64,000 nucleotides of DNA from Treponema_I sp045599005 (GTDB lineage Bacteria > Spirochaetota > Spirochaetia > Treponematales > Treponemataceae): NCBI GenBank assembly GCA_045599005.1, contig JAZRVF010000012.1, positions 1-64,000 of the forward strand, in the 5' to 3' direction. This document shows, piece after piece, positions 1 through 8,983 of the stretch. Within the stretch, counting starts at the first letter, position 1; every line of letters begins with the position of its first letter. The position numbers and the translations under genes are program-made. The notes under the pieces were generated by a model. The model saw only the letters and a list, made by a program, of their open reading frames with translations. It made no database searches and was not told where the DNA came from.

Positions 1-603
1 GATAACCTCGGCCTTCTCCGGATTATCCGCGTACTTCAAAAAGGTACACCAACGCTCTGCTGATGTCAACTTTGCAATGTCCAGCCTTTCGTCGTCCAGC
101 TTCGGAAGCTCAAGGATAAACACATTCATCCGGCTGTTCAGTTTACGCCCGTCCTCAGTCCGCATCTGATACTGTGACACGGCAGTCGGCGAACTCCTGT
201 CAAAGAGGAAGTTCAGCACCGACACCTGGTACACCTTTGTCATGTCCTTCCAGTGCATGCCTCTGGGCGAATAGTAGTTCAGCAGGTGCGCCACATAATA
301 CTCAACCCGGTTTGCGTAGTTCAGGAATGTTTCAGAGCTCTGCATCTCCACGTTCACTTTCTCGCCGTCAATGGTGCAGGTCAGATCGAAGCGCGGCAGC
401 TTCCCGTCGTCAGAATCGCCGGGAAGTTCGTTGGGGGCAAGCTGGATGTCTTCTATCCGGGCCTCAAGCACTGCCTCAAGAAAGGACTTCAGGGCAAAGC
501 GGGCAGCGGCAGACTCGCCCCCGAAAAGAGCCTTGAATGTGGTGTCACGGCGCGGGTTCAGCAAGGCGCCTTCATAGGGAATGATTGATTTTTTCTTCTG
601 CAT
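1..603 (-). CDS. Rpn/PDDEXK-family nuclease (transposase-like), C-terminus outside window
   Basis: The reading frame opens at ATG 603 behind GGAGAAAAACA and runs off the left edge after 201 residues. The N-terminal pattern (FKALFG near residue 23, D73 in RFDLTC, E86 and Q88 in VNVEMQ, then a YYVAHLLNYY segment) matches the D...ExQ core of the PDDEXK transposase-like/Rpn family, whose members cut DNA and promote RecA-independent recombination. Such proteins are often present in many copies in treponemes and usually act as solitary genes. The C-terminal half, often carrying repeats, is not visible, so completeness cannot be judged. Family assignment is fairly secure; the biological role is inferred from the family. 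Confidence 0.8.
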   Translation of the reverse strand, partial: MQKKKSIIPYEGALLNPRRDTTFKALFGGESAAARFALKSFLEAVLEARIEDIQLAPNELPGDSDDGKLPRFDLTCTIDGEKVNVEMQSSETFLNYANRVEYYVAHLLNYYSPRGMHWKDMTKVYQVSVLNFLFDRSSPTAVSQYQMRTEDGRKLNSRMNVFILELPKLDDERLDIAKLTSAERWCTFLKYADNPEKAEVI

Positions 604-883
604 TGTTTTTCTCCTTTTCAGCTTCAGCAATTAATGCTCAATATTGTTATTGCCGTCGGAGAGAAAAAAAATACGAGTTTTGTGAAAGAAAAGTGAATTT
701 TTGTGCAGAAAAAACGACTGACAAAAACACCCGCAAAGGGGAATACTTCAGAGTTCCACGTTTTCGCACTTCACCTTGCCGGCTTGCGCGTACAGCAACG
801 CAGCCAGTAGTATTGGTAACTGCGGACTGATTGACAGTGTTTTTCAGTTTTATTCAGATTTTATCAGTGATGGGGTAATCCTG
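604..883. other. Intergenic stretch without recognised feature
   Basis: About 280 bases lie between the Rpn-type gene and the terminator of pfp. The stretch must hold the promoter of the Rpn gene (reading left), but no convincing -35/-10 pair was found. I see no conserved reading frame and no repeat. Confidence 0.5.
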
Positions 884-923
884 AAAAAAAAGCCCGTATA
901 CAGTTTTCACCTGAATACGGGCT
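884..923 (-). terminator. Rho-independent terminator of pfp
   Basis: On the minus strand a stem with arms AGCCCGTAT (915-923) and its complement (891-899), extended by CAG/CTG around a short loop, is followed by a run of eight T residues. It lies 45-85 bases past the pfp stop codon. Confidence 0.85.
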
Positions 924-967
924 TTATGCTTTTAAACCGGGCGCGGCCAGAGAAGGCCGCAGAAAAC

Positions 968-2626
968 TCAGTTCTTTTCCAGTTTAAGTGTTTTTGTAGG
1001 CTGATCGCAGACTTCGCTGGGTCCGTAGTACTGGATTGCACCGGGGAACAGATAGTCTGTGTTGATTGCCCATTCTTCGCGGTGTGCAGCGTATTCCTTG
1101 AAAGGTTTGCCGTCAAGTTCAACAAGTGCCTTGCGGATAACGGGTTTCTTTGAACCATGGCGCTGTTCCATGTTCATCATCATTGTGAGAGGAATACCAC
1201 CTGCAATCCACTGATCAGCGGGTTTTGTCAGGTTGCGTACGCTTGAAAGGTAACCTGTAACGCCGGAGGCGATAAGAACGAATGCATTGTAACCCAATGC
1301 GTAGCAGTAGTCAGCATCGAAATTTGAGGGGAATGCACAGCGTCCTTCATAACCGAAGAAGTGGCAGTAAGAGCTGAACTTACCTTTGTATGTTCCTTCT
1401 GCTTTCATCTCAGCAAGACGTTTCTCAACAGTCAGGGCAAGAAGTTTCTCTGTGTCAATGCGGCTTACCTGTACGTTTCCGTGAGGATCGCGGTCAGCAA
1501 GGAACTGGGCTGCGATTGCCTCAGGCAGTGTGTCGAAAGTTGCATAGGATTCTGCAGTCAGGTTGGCCTTGAGCCAGTCTTTTTTCTCTGCGAATGTAAC
1601 CAGTCTGTTGAATTCGTCGGCTTTAAGAGCCATTTTGTCGTTCAGTTCTGCAATCAGGACTTTCATTTCAGGAATGAACTCAACAAGTCCTTCGGGAATA
1701 AGGATTACACCGAAGTTTCCGGCTGTCTCTGCACGTTTTGCAATGATTTTGCAGAGGTCGTCAGTAATCTGACGGAGAGTCATTTTCTTTGCCTCAACCT
1801 CTTCTGAGATCAGACAGTAGTTAGCCTGTGTCTGAAGCTCGCATTCAAGAGCAATGTGAGAAGCAGAGCGGCCCATCAGTTTGATGAAGTGCCAGTATTT
1901 TTTTGCGGAGTTTGCGTCGCGCTCAATGTTACCGATAAGCTCTGAGTAAGTTTTACATGCTGTGTCAAAACCGAATGAAGTCTCGATAACTTCGTTCTTA
2001 AGGTCACCGTCGATTGTCTTGGGGCATCCGACAACACGTGTCGCAACTTTGTTCTCCACGAAATATTCCGCAAGAAGAGCAGCGTTTGTGTTGGAGTCGT
2101 CACCACCGATGATTACGATTGCATCAAGACCCATTTTTTTTGCAGTTTCAGCAGAAGCTGTGTACTGCTCGGGTGTCTCAATCTTTGTGCGGCCTGAACC
2201 GATGATGTCAAATCCACCTGTGTTGCGGTATTCATCCATCAGTTTGTCATCAATCTCAACATATTTTGCTTCAATAAGTCCGCTGGGTCCGCCCAGGAAA
2301 CCATAAAGTTTTGAGTTTTTGTTTGCGTTCTTGATTCCGTCAAAAAGACCTGCAATAACGTTGTGTCCACCGGGAGCCTGTCCACCGGAAAGGATCACAC
2401 CGACTTTGATTTCTTTTGCAACATCAGGGTTGCTTCCTTTTACAACCAGAGCTTCAGGCTTTCCGTATGTGTTCTTGAAAAGCTCTTTAAGTGCTGCCTG
2501 GTCGGCAACAGATTCTGTGTTCTTACCGAATTCAACAACAATGTCTGTCAGATTGTTCTTAAGAACTGCGGGCAGTTTGGGCTCGTATGCATAACGGGCA
2601 GCCTGCAGAGCGGAAATGTTCTTCAT
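968..2626 (-). CDS. pfp: Pyrophosphate-dependent 6-phosphofructokinase, long form
   Basis: This 552-residue enzyme phosphorylates fructose 6-phosphate reversibly with pyrophosphate instead of ATP, a cytosolic glycolytic step. Visible motifs are GGQAPGGHN at 81-89, GGDDS at 174-178 (the Asp after GGD is the usual mark of pyrophosphate use), PKTIDGDL at 202-209 with catalytic Asp206, and MGRSASHI at 251-258. Length fits the long clade found in spirochaetes and plants. I place the start at ATG 2626 behind AGGAGA rather than the further upstream ATG, because family members begin near this point. The gene stands alone with its own terminator. With gpmI at 49656 it gives two glycolytic enzymes in the window. 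Confidence is high. Confidence 0.93.
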   Translation of the reverse strand: MKNISALQAARYAYEPKLPAVLKNNLTDIVVEFGKNTESVADQAALKELFKNTYGKPEALVVKGSNPDVAKEIKVGVILSGGQAPGGHNVIAGLFDGIKNANKNSKLYGFLGGPSGLIEAKYVEIDDKLMDEYRNTGGFDIIGSGRTKIETPEQYTASAETAKKMGLDAIVIIGGDDSNTNAALLAEYFVENKVATRVVGCPKTIDGDLKNEVIETSFGFDTACKTYSELIGNIERDANSAKKYWHFIKLMGRSASHIALECELQTQANYCLISEEVEAKKMTLRQITDDLCKIIAKRAETAGNFGVILIPEGLVEFIPEMKVLIAELNDKMALKADEFNRLVTFAEKKDWLKANLTAESYATFDTLPEAIAAQFLADRDPHGNVQVSRIDTEKLLALTVEKRLAEMKAEGTYKGKFSSYCHFFGYEGRCAFPSNFDADYCYALGYNAFVLIASGVTGYLSSVRNLTKPADQWIAGGIPLTMMMNMEQRHGSKKPVIRKALVELDGKPFKEYAAHREEWAINTDYLFPGAIQYYGPSEVCDQPTKTLKLEKN

Positions 2627-2812
2627 TGCATTCTCCTGGAAAAATAGTTGCAAACATTTTACCGAATTGATTAATCGTGAGCAATATGACACAGAAATCA
2701 TGCCAGGAAACAGAAATCAGAAGAAAAAAAGACCGAAATCTTTAAACTTGTGCAATTTTCTTCCATTTAATAGGATTCTTTACAGGATTTTTTCCATAGA
2801 AGGATGAACTGA

Positions 2813-4162
2813 ATGACCGGAAGCCCCGCAAATTACAGACAGAACATAAGACCACTTCTCCACATCGCTGTTCCTGTTGTCCTCAGCAGCATCATAAATC
2901 AGGTGCAGGGACTGATAGACAAAGCTTTTCTTGGTCATCTGGACACACTTTATCTGAGCGCGGTCACCAACGCAACAACTCCTTTCTGGACGACAATGTC
3001 ATTCTGCTTTGCAATCGTCACCGGTTCCTCAATCCTTATCAGCCAGAAAGTGGGTGCCGGACAGAGGGATGAAACCCGTGAGGCGGCCTCAGCCCTGATG
3101 CTCTGGAACAATGTCATTCCTGTGCTGTTTTTCCTTTTCTGGATGATTTTCTCTCCGCAGCTTTTCAGGGCAATGGGTGTAAGCCAGAACCTTATCCCAC
3201 TGTGTCTTGAATACATTTACTGCACTGCGCCGGTTTTTCTGATCACGGGACTAGAGGCATCTGTCTCCGTGATCATGCAGACTTCAAACTATACAAAGCC
3301 TCTTGCAGTTTTCGGACTGATCCGCGCCCTTACAAACATTCTTCTTGACTGGATCCTGATTTTCGGCAACCTGGGCTTTCCGGCAATGGGCATCAAAGGC
3401 GCCGCAATAGCAACAGCTCTTGCAGAATACATCGGCTTTGTCTACGAATGGACAGTTTTTATCACAAGCAGAAAACTGGGCACACGTCCGCCCTTAAAAT
3501 CAATCCTCAAGGCAAAGATCAGACCTTACATCGCATCACTGAAACTGGGACTCAACACTGCACTAGAGGATTTTCTCTGGAATTTCGGCAACATAATGAT
3601 CATCCGAATCCTCAACACAATCAATGAGGCGGCTTCCGGAATCTACATGATTGTCTACAGCATCGGAATTCTTGTTGTTGTGATGATCAGCGCCCTCGGT
3701 CAGGGAAACATGACTCTTTCAAGCGAAGCCTACGGTGCCCATGACAGAACCCGCTTCAGAGGCGTTTTCTTCGTCTCATTCTGGATCGGTCAGGCAACAG
3801 TAAGCGTTGCGGCACTGATCATGCTGATTTTTCCGCGCCAGCTTCTCAGCCTTTTCACAACGGATCCGGAGATTGTGGAGCAGTGTCTGCCCTATATGCT
3901 TCTGGTCTGCGTGAACCTTGCGGGAAAAGTGATGAACATCATCTCGGGAACTTCAATCAGGGCAAGCGGCAACACTTTATGGATGCTTTACACACAGGTG
4001 ATTGGAACCATTCTTGTGACAGGGCTCTGCGCACTTTTCGTGTTTGTGTTCCACATGGGAATTGCCGGCGTTTTTATCGCAGTTATCGCAGACGAGACAG
4101 TCCGGGCTGTCATAAATTTCCTCAAGTACAGAAGCATCTCACGGAAAGCTGGAAGAAACTGA
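2813..4162 (+). CDS. MATE-family multidrug/cation antiporter
   Basis: The 449-residue product has about twelve hydrophobic segments in two homologous halves, with MATE-like sequence such as IINQVQGLIDKAFLG near the N-terminus and GIKGAAIATALAEY in the middle. The family exports cationic compounds in exchange for Na+ or H+ across the inner membrane. ATG 2813 is preceded by GAAGGATGA. The stop lies 2 bases before the radical SAM gene, so the two are probably one transcript. A second, unrelated-context MATE gene lies at 36694. Substrate cannot be told from sequence. Confidence 0.88.
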   Translation: MTGSPANYRQNIRPLLHIAVPVVLSSIINQVQGLIDKAFLGHLDTLYLSAVTNATTPFWTTMSFCFAIVTGSSILISQKVGAGQRDETREAASALMLWNNVIPVLFFLFWMIFSPQLFRAMGVSQNLIPLCLEYIYCTAPVFLITGLEASVSVIMQTSNYTKPLAVFGLIRALTNILLDWILIFGNLGFPAMGIKGAAIATALAEYIGFVYEWTVFITSRKLGTRPPLKSILKAKIRPYIASLKLGLNTALEDFLWNFGNIMIIRILNTINEAASGIYMIVYSIGILVVVMISALGQGNMTLSSEAYGAHDRTRFRGVFFVSFWIGQATVSVAALIMLIFPRQLLSLFTTDPEIVEQCLPYMLLVCVNLAGKVMNIISGTSIRASGNTLWMLYTQVIGTILVTGLCALFVFVFHMGIAGVFIAVIADETVRAVINFLKYRSISRKAGRN

Positions 4163-4164
4163 CA

Positions 4165-5046
4165 ATGCACTTTGTTGACGCAAAAGGCATTCTGTCAGCC
4201 CATAACGGAATGAATCTCTACCGGGGATGCACCCACGGATGCATTTACTGTGACAGCCGCTCAAAATGCTACCACATTGAACATGATTTTGATGACATCG
4301 AAGTAAAGCAGAACGCGCCGGAACTCCTGAAGGCAAAACTCAGGTCAAAACGCAGGAAATGCATGATAGGTACAGGAAGTATGTGCGATCCTTACATGCA
4401 TTGCGAGAAACAGCTGGAACTTACCAGACAATGTCTGAAAATAATTGATGATTTCGGATTCGGGGTTGCAGTACAGACAAAATCCGACCTGATCCTCCGT
4501 GACATGGATCTGCTTTCTTCCATAAATGCCCACAGCAAGACAGTCGTTCAGATGACTCTTACCACTGCTGACGAAGATCTATGCAGAATACTGGAACCTG
4601 CTGTCTGCACAACCCGGCGGCGGTTTGAGGTTCTTCTCAGGATGAAGGATGCAGGGATTCCGACAGTTGTCTGGATCTGTCCACTGCTGCCCTTCATCAA
4701 TGACACGGCGGAGAACATGTCTGCGCTGCTGGATATGTGCCTTAAAGCCGGTGTCAGGGGAATAATAAACTTCGGAATGGGCGTGACACTGCGTGAAGGA
4801 AGCAGGGAATACTTTTACGCCCAGCTGGACAGGTATTTTCCCGGTATGAAAGAGCGATACATCCGGACATTCGGGAACAGCTATGAACTTTCAAGCCCGG
4901 ACAGCCGGAAACTTTACCAGCAGTTCAACACTTTCTGCCGGGAGCATGACATAATGAGCAACCCGGACGAGATATTCCAGTGGATGGGCACTTATCCCGC
5001 CGAAAAACAGAGCAACTGTCCTCCGGGCCAGCTGAGTCTCTTCTGA
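4165..5046 (+). CDS. SplB-like radical SAM protein
   Basis: This 293-residue product shows YRGCTHGCIYCDSR near residues 19-32, a CxxxCxxC site for a 4Fe-4S cluster that reduces S-adenosylmethionine, followed by GTGSMCDPY and a TKSDLILRD motif. These fit the SPL/photolyase-like radical SAM family (spore photoproduct lyase relatives), here in a probable non-sporeformer, so a DNA repair role is not assured. I start at ATG 4165, just after the MATE stop, with GGAAGAAAC as ribosome site; a longer frame upstream only overlaps the MATE gene. It is translationally close to the exporter. The true substrate is unknown. Confidence 0.8.
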   Translation: MHFVDAKGILSAHNGMNLYRGCTHGCIYCDSRSKCYHIEHDFDDIEVKQNAPELLKAKLRSKRRKCMIGTGSMCDPYMHCEKQLELTRQCLKIIDDFGFGVAVQTKSDLILRDMDLLSSINAHSKTVVQMTLTTADEDLCRILEPAVCTTRRRFEVLLRMKDAGIPTVVWICPLLPFINDTAENMSALLDMCLKAGVRGIINFGMGVTLREGSREYFYAQLDRYFPGMKERYIRTFGNSYELSSPDSRKLYQQFNTFCREHDIMSNPDEIFQWMGTYPAEKQSNCPPGQLSLF

Positions 5047-5128
5047 GATTCAGCTCCACCGCAGAACTCCCGTCACGCACTCCCGGTCAGCACATTTCCG
5101 GTTTTATCCACAGAATCAGTCACCAAAA

Positions 5129-5157
5129 TTGATATTTTTTGATATTAAATGTAAAAT
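5129..5157 (+). promoter_or_regulatory. Promoter of the alanine/glycine symporter gene
   Basis: TTGATA (5129-5134), a 17-base spacer and TAAAAT (5152-5157) form a near-consensus sigma-70 promoter 58 bases before the start codon. Confidence 0.7.
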
Positions 5158-5214
5158 GAGCGCCCTTGGTTCAGGCATTAAAAATCACTATCTGACCAAA
5201 ACATTGAGGAACCT

Positions 5215-6597
5215 ATGCTGGAAATAATCGCGCAGATCAATTCTGCAGTCAGTGACTTTATCTGGGGCCTTCCCGCAATGATCTGCATTGCAGGTGCAGG
5301 AATCCTTCTCACAGTGCGGACCCGTTTCATCCAGGTAAGAAAGTTCGGCGCATCCATGCGGAACACAGTGGGAAAAATCTTTGACAGAAAAGCAGCCCGT
5401 GACGGAACACTCAGTCCCTTCCAGGCAGTCTGCACCGCACTTGCAGGCACTGTCGGAACAGGAAACATCGCAGGCGTTGCAGGTGCGCTGGCACTTGGCG
5501 GACCGGGAGCCGTATTCTGGATGTGGTGTTCCGCATTCCTCGGAATGTGCACAAAATTTGCAGAGGTCACGCTGGCAGTCCATTACCGTGAGAAAAACCA
5601 GAACGGAGAGAACGTGGGCGGACCTATGTACTACATCAAAAACGGACTTGGCAGAAAATGGCAGTGGCTTGCGGTTCTTTATGCACTGTTCGGAGTGCTT
5701 ACAGTTTTTGGAACCGGAAACGCCACACAGGTGAACACCATCGTCACTTCCATTGATTCCGCCCTTATAAGCTTCAACCTTGTGGCCGCAGACAGCACTG
5801 CCACACTGAATCTTGTTCTCGGAATCCTGATCGCCGCCCTTGTTGCAATGGTTCTTCTCGGAGGAATCAGACGCATCGGCCAGGTGACAGAAAAACTGGT
5901 TCCCTTTATGGCACTCATCTACATTGTTCTGGGACTGGGTGTAATAATCATAAACTTCAGGAACATTCCTTCCGTTTTCGGCGCGATCTTCCAGGGCGCA
6001 TTCTCACCGAAAGCTGTTACCGGCGGCGCAGTCGGCACTGCCTTCATGAGTCTTAAGAAAGGTGTCTCAAGGGGAATCTTCTCAAACGAAGCAGGACTTG
6101 GAACCGGCTCCATCGCACATGCCTGTGCTGACACTCATTCTGCGACAGGTCAGGGAATGTTCGGGATTTTCGAAGTTTTCATGGATACAATCGTAATCTG
6201 CACACTTACCGCACTGGTAATTCTCTGCAGCGGAGTACCTGTTGCATACGGGGAAGCCGCCGGTGCTGAACTTACAATTTCCGGCTTCACATCAACATAC
6301 GGCAGCTGGATCTCAATCTTTACCGCCGTGTCACTGTGCTGCTTCGCCTTCTCAACAATCATAGGATGGGGTCTGTACGGATCACGGTGCATAGAGTTCA
6401 TCCTCGGTGACAAGTCCGTAAGACCTTTCCTGGTGATCTATTCATTTGTGGCAATTGTCGGTGCCACCATGAATCTCGGTCTGCTGTGGGACATTGCCGA
6501 GACATTCAACGGAATGATGGCAATTCCCAACCTGCTTGCCCTTCTCCTGCTTTCAGGCGTAGTCGCCAGACTGGTGAAGGACAATATGGATAAATGA
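5215..6597 (+). CDS. Alanine or glycine:cation symporter (AGCS family)
   Basis: The 460-residue membrane protein imports alanine or glycine with Na+. It has the family hallmarks: an N-terminal GLPAMICIAGAGILLTVRT segment, FQAVCTALAGTVGTGNIAG near residue 64, GGPGAVFWMW, and SNEAGLGTGS in the second half. About ten to eleven transmembrane helices are visible, and length is typical. ATG 5215 follows GAGGAACCT. Its stop codon abuts the stop of the convergent pdxY gene directly (TGATCA at 6595-6600), with no terminator hairpin between, so transcripts may read into each other. Choice between alanine and glycine is open. Confidence 0.9.
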   Translation: MLEIIAQINSAVSDFIWGLPAMICIAGAGILLTVRTRFIQVRKFGASMRNTVGKIFDRKAARDGTLSPFQAVCTALAGTVGTGNIAGVAGALALGGPGAVFWMWCSAFLGMCTKFAEVTLAVHYREKNQNGENVGGPMYYIKNGLGRKWQWLAVLYALFGVLTVFGTGNATQVNTIVTSIDSALISFNLVAADSTATLNLVLGILIAALVAMVLLGGIRRIGQVTEKLVPFMALIYIVLGLGVIIINFRNIPSVFGAIFQGAFSPKAVTGGAVGTAFMSLKKGVSRGIFSNEAGLGTGSIAHACADTHSATGQGMFGIFEVFMDTIVICTLTALVILCSGVPVAYGEAAGAELTISGFTSTYGSWISIFTAVSLCCFAFSTIIGWGLYGSRCIEFILGDKSVRPFLVIYSFVAIVGATMNLGLLWDIAETFNGMMAIPNLLALLLLSGVVARLVKDNMDK

Positions 6598-7446
6598 TCA
6601 GCCCAGTTCCGCAAGCCGCTTAAGCAGCATGGGGAATACGGCTTCAAAATCAACACCGTAACTGTTGTGGTCCTCATGGGACAGAGTCTCCTTGATTGCG
6701 GCCACAACAAAATCACCTGCCATTGAATAGGCTTCCTTAAGACTTGCACCGCGCATCAGAGCACCTGTAAGAACGCTGGCAAAAATATCGCCGGTTCCGT
6801 GGAAACTCTGCTCGCATTTATCATGGAAGTAAGATTCCTGAATTCCGGTTGCAGAATCATAGGAAACAATACCAAGTTTTCCGTCACCGTACTGGACACC
6901 TTTAAGAACTATTTTCTTTGCACCGAGGGCGGCAAGTTTTTTCAGAATTTCTTCTATATAAGAAGCATCGTAGCCGGATTCCCTGTATTCAAGTCCCAGC
7001 ATGAAGCAGGCTTCAGTGATATTGGGAACAACAATGTCTGCCTTTGAGCAGAGATTTCCCATTGCCTTCGCAAACTCCTCTGTGAATCCGGGATAAAGTT
7101 TTCCGTTGTCTGCCATACATGGGTCAACAATCGCCAGAGTCTCCGCATTCTGGGCCTTAAGATCCGCAATCAGTTTCTCCATAAGGGCAAGCTGCTCAAA
7201 AGATCCAAGATAGCCGGTATAAACCGCATCAAAAGTGATTTTCTGTTCCTTCCAGTGCTCAACAATAGGTGTGATTTCTGCAGTAAGATCATGAAAAGTA
7301 AAACCTTTGAACATTGTGTGAGTTGAAAGCACAGCTGTAGGAATAATCGCTGTCTCAACACCCATAGCCGAAATGACCGGCAGTGCTACTGTAAGAGAAC
7401 ATTTTCCGACGCAGGAGATATCCTGCACAGTTACAATCCGTTTCAT
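6598..7446 (-). CDS. pdxY: Pyridoxamine/pyridoxal kinase (PfkB fold)
   Basis: The 282-residue product phosphorylates pyridoxal and pyridoxamine in vitamin B6 salvage. It opens with VQDISCVGKCSLTVALPV, continues with TAVLSTHTMF and VYTGYLGS, and carries the ribokinase-type signature HGTGDIFASVLTG near residues 215-227 with the catalytic Asp. Length matches the pyridoxamine kinase branch. ATG 7446 follows GAGAGG. The gene is divergent from a MocR-type PLP-dependent regulator, which makes B6-responsive control likely. The exact symbol (pdxY versus pdxK) is a judgement from overall pattern. Confidence 0.88.
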   Translation of the reverse strand: MKRIVTVQDISCVGKCSLTVALPVISAMGVETAIIPTAVLSTHTMFKGFTFHDLTAEITPIVEHWKEQKITFDAVYTGYLGSFEQLALMEKLIADLKAQNAETLAIVDPCMADNGKLYPGFTEEFAKAMGNLCSKADIVVPNITEACFMLGLEYRESGYDASYIEEILKKLAALGAKKIVLKGVQYGDGKLGIVSYDSATGIQESYFHDKCEQSFHGTGDIFASVLTGALMRGASLKEAYSMAGDFVVAAIKETLSHEDHNSYGVDFEAVFPMLLKRLAELG

Positions 7447-7509
7447 GACAAAACCTCTCGTTCAACAAAATGTGATTATTTGATACACTGAAAGTGACAT
7501 TATCAAAAT

Positions 7510-7531
7510 ATTCAATTTTATTTTATTGAAT
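7510..7531. promoter_or_regulatory. Inverted repeat between pdxY and mocR-type gene (possible operator)
   Basis: ATTCAAT (7510-7516) and ATTGAAT (7525-7531) are perfect inverted arms around an 8-base centre, 11 bases before the regulator start and 64 bases from pdxY. MocR/PdxR regulators bind sites in such divergent intergenic regions. Function is inferred. Confidence 0.45.
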
Positions 7532-7542
7532 AAGGTCAGTTT

Positions 7543-8964
7543 ATGAAATTCTATCAGCTTGATGAAAAATCAAAGATCCCGATGTACCGGCAGCTTTTTG
7601 ACGCAATAAAAAGCGACATACTGAAGGGTACGATAAAAGGCGGCGAGAAACTGCCATCAAAGCGGGCTCTTGCAAAAAATCTTGGTGTAAGCATTGTCAC
7701 CATTGAGACTGCCTACAGCGATCTTGCAGCGGAAGGCTATATCCTCAGCAGACCGCAGTCCGGTTTTTTCGCGGAAAGCCTGCCTGCATCAGAGACTTTG
7801 AATCCGGTAGGGACACAGCTGACAAAGGCTGACAGACCAGAAGAGCAGCGGAAGCATGATCTGACGGAACCGGGCCGGGACATTGTGGATTTTGTGTCGA
7901 ACAGCATAGGCGGTGACAGGTTTCCTTTTTCTGTGTGGACACGGCTTGCAAAGGAGACAATGGCGCAGAATCCTGACCAGCTGATGATGCCGCCTCCCGC
8001 ACAGGGCGCAATGGAACTGAGGAAAGCAATTGCGAAACATCTTCTGGAGTTCCGGGCCATGCAGGTTTCTCCAGAGCAGATTATCGTAGGAGCCGGAACC
8101 GAATACCTTTACAGTCTGCTGATCCAGTTTTTCGGCTATGACAGGATTTACGGTCTTGAGAACCCGGGTTACACAAAGCTCTCGATGATTCTGCAGAGCC
8201 ACCAGGTGAAACAGGAAGTGATAAACATTGATGAGAAAGGCTGTGACTGCGAGGCGCTGGAAAAATCAGCGATTGAGATTATGCACGTTACGCCCTCAAG
8301 ACATTTTCCTACAGGGACTGTGACTCCGATTTCCCGGCGCATGGAACTGATAGCATGGGCACACAGAAAGCCGGAGCGATTCCTTATTGAAGACGATTTT
8401 GACAGCGATTTCAAACCCGCAGGAATGACTGCCACACTGCAGAGTCTGGACAGCTGCCGGAAAGTGATCTACATGAACACTTTCTCAAAAAGCCTCTGCT
8501 CCACAATCCGCATCAGCTACATGATTCTGCCGGCGGATCTTGCAAAGGATTTTTCTGAGCGGCTGGGCTTTTATTCATCAACGGTGCCTGCCTTTGAGCA
8601 GTTTACTCTTGCCCGCTTCATTTCGGAAGGTTTCTTTGAGCGGCACATAAACCGTATGCGGACCGGTTACCGAAAGTGTCAGAGCCAGCTGATAAAAGCC
8701 ATTGAACAGTGCCCTCTGTCACATAAAGCCGCAGTGCTTAATCCTGAGGGCGGACTTTTTCTGCTTGTGAGACTGGACACGCAGAAAACTGATGCAGAGA
8801 TGAAAGAGAGTGCACTGCAGAAAGGTTTCCGGGTGAATTTTCTGTCGGATTATTCAATCAGATCACGCGAAGAATCAACAAAAACCCTTGTCATCAATTA
8901 TTCATCAATGAATCCCAGAATGATTGAATCAGCAGGAGGCCTTATATCAGCCTGTCTTGCCTAA
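7543..8964 (+). CDS. MocR/PdxR-type regulator (GntR HTH fused to aminotransferase domain)
   Basis: Residues about 1-75 form a GntR winged helix (IPMYRQLFDAIK, LPSKRALAKNLGVS), and residues about 110-470 form a fold-type I aminotransferase domain with the PLP-binding lysine expected in MNTFSKSLCSTIRIS. Length (473) is normal for MocR proteins, which use bound PLP as effector. Its position divergent from pdxY suggests it controls B6 salvage, like PdxR or PtsJ elsewhere. ATG 7543 follows AAGGTCAG. No PLP synthesis genes (pdxST) are in the window. Family is secure; target is inferred from neighbourhood. Confidence 0.85.
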   Translation: MKFYQLDEKSKIPMYRQLFDAIKSDILKGTIKGGEKLPSKRALAKNLGVSIVTIETAYSDLAAEGYILSRPQSGFFAESLPASETLNPVGTQLTKADRPEEQRKHDLTEPGRDIVDFVSNSIGGDRFPFSVWTRLAKETMAQNPDQLMMPPPAQGAMELRKAIAKHLLEFRAMQVSPEQIIVGAGTEYLYSLLIQFFGYDRIYGLENPGYTKLSMILQSHQVKQEVINIDEKGCDCEALEKSAIEIMHVTPSRHFPTGTVTPISRRMELIAWAHRKPERFLIEDDFDSDFKPAGMTATLQSLDSCRKVIYMNTFSKSLCSTIRISYMILPADLAKDFSERLGFYSSTVPAFEQFTLARFISEGFFERHINRMRTGYRKCQSQLIKAIEQCPLSHKAAVLNPEGGLFLLVRLDTQKTDAEMKESALQKGFRVNFLSDYSIRSREESTKTLVINYSSMNPRMIESAGGLISACLA

Positions 8965-8983
8965 AGGACTTTTTATCTTTATT

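Noticed and set aside
1361..2647. Long plus-strand open frames opposite pfp
   Set aside because: They are antisense to a gene with full motif support, have cysteine-rich or low-sense content and no ribosome sites.
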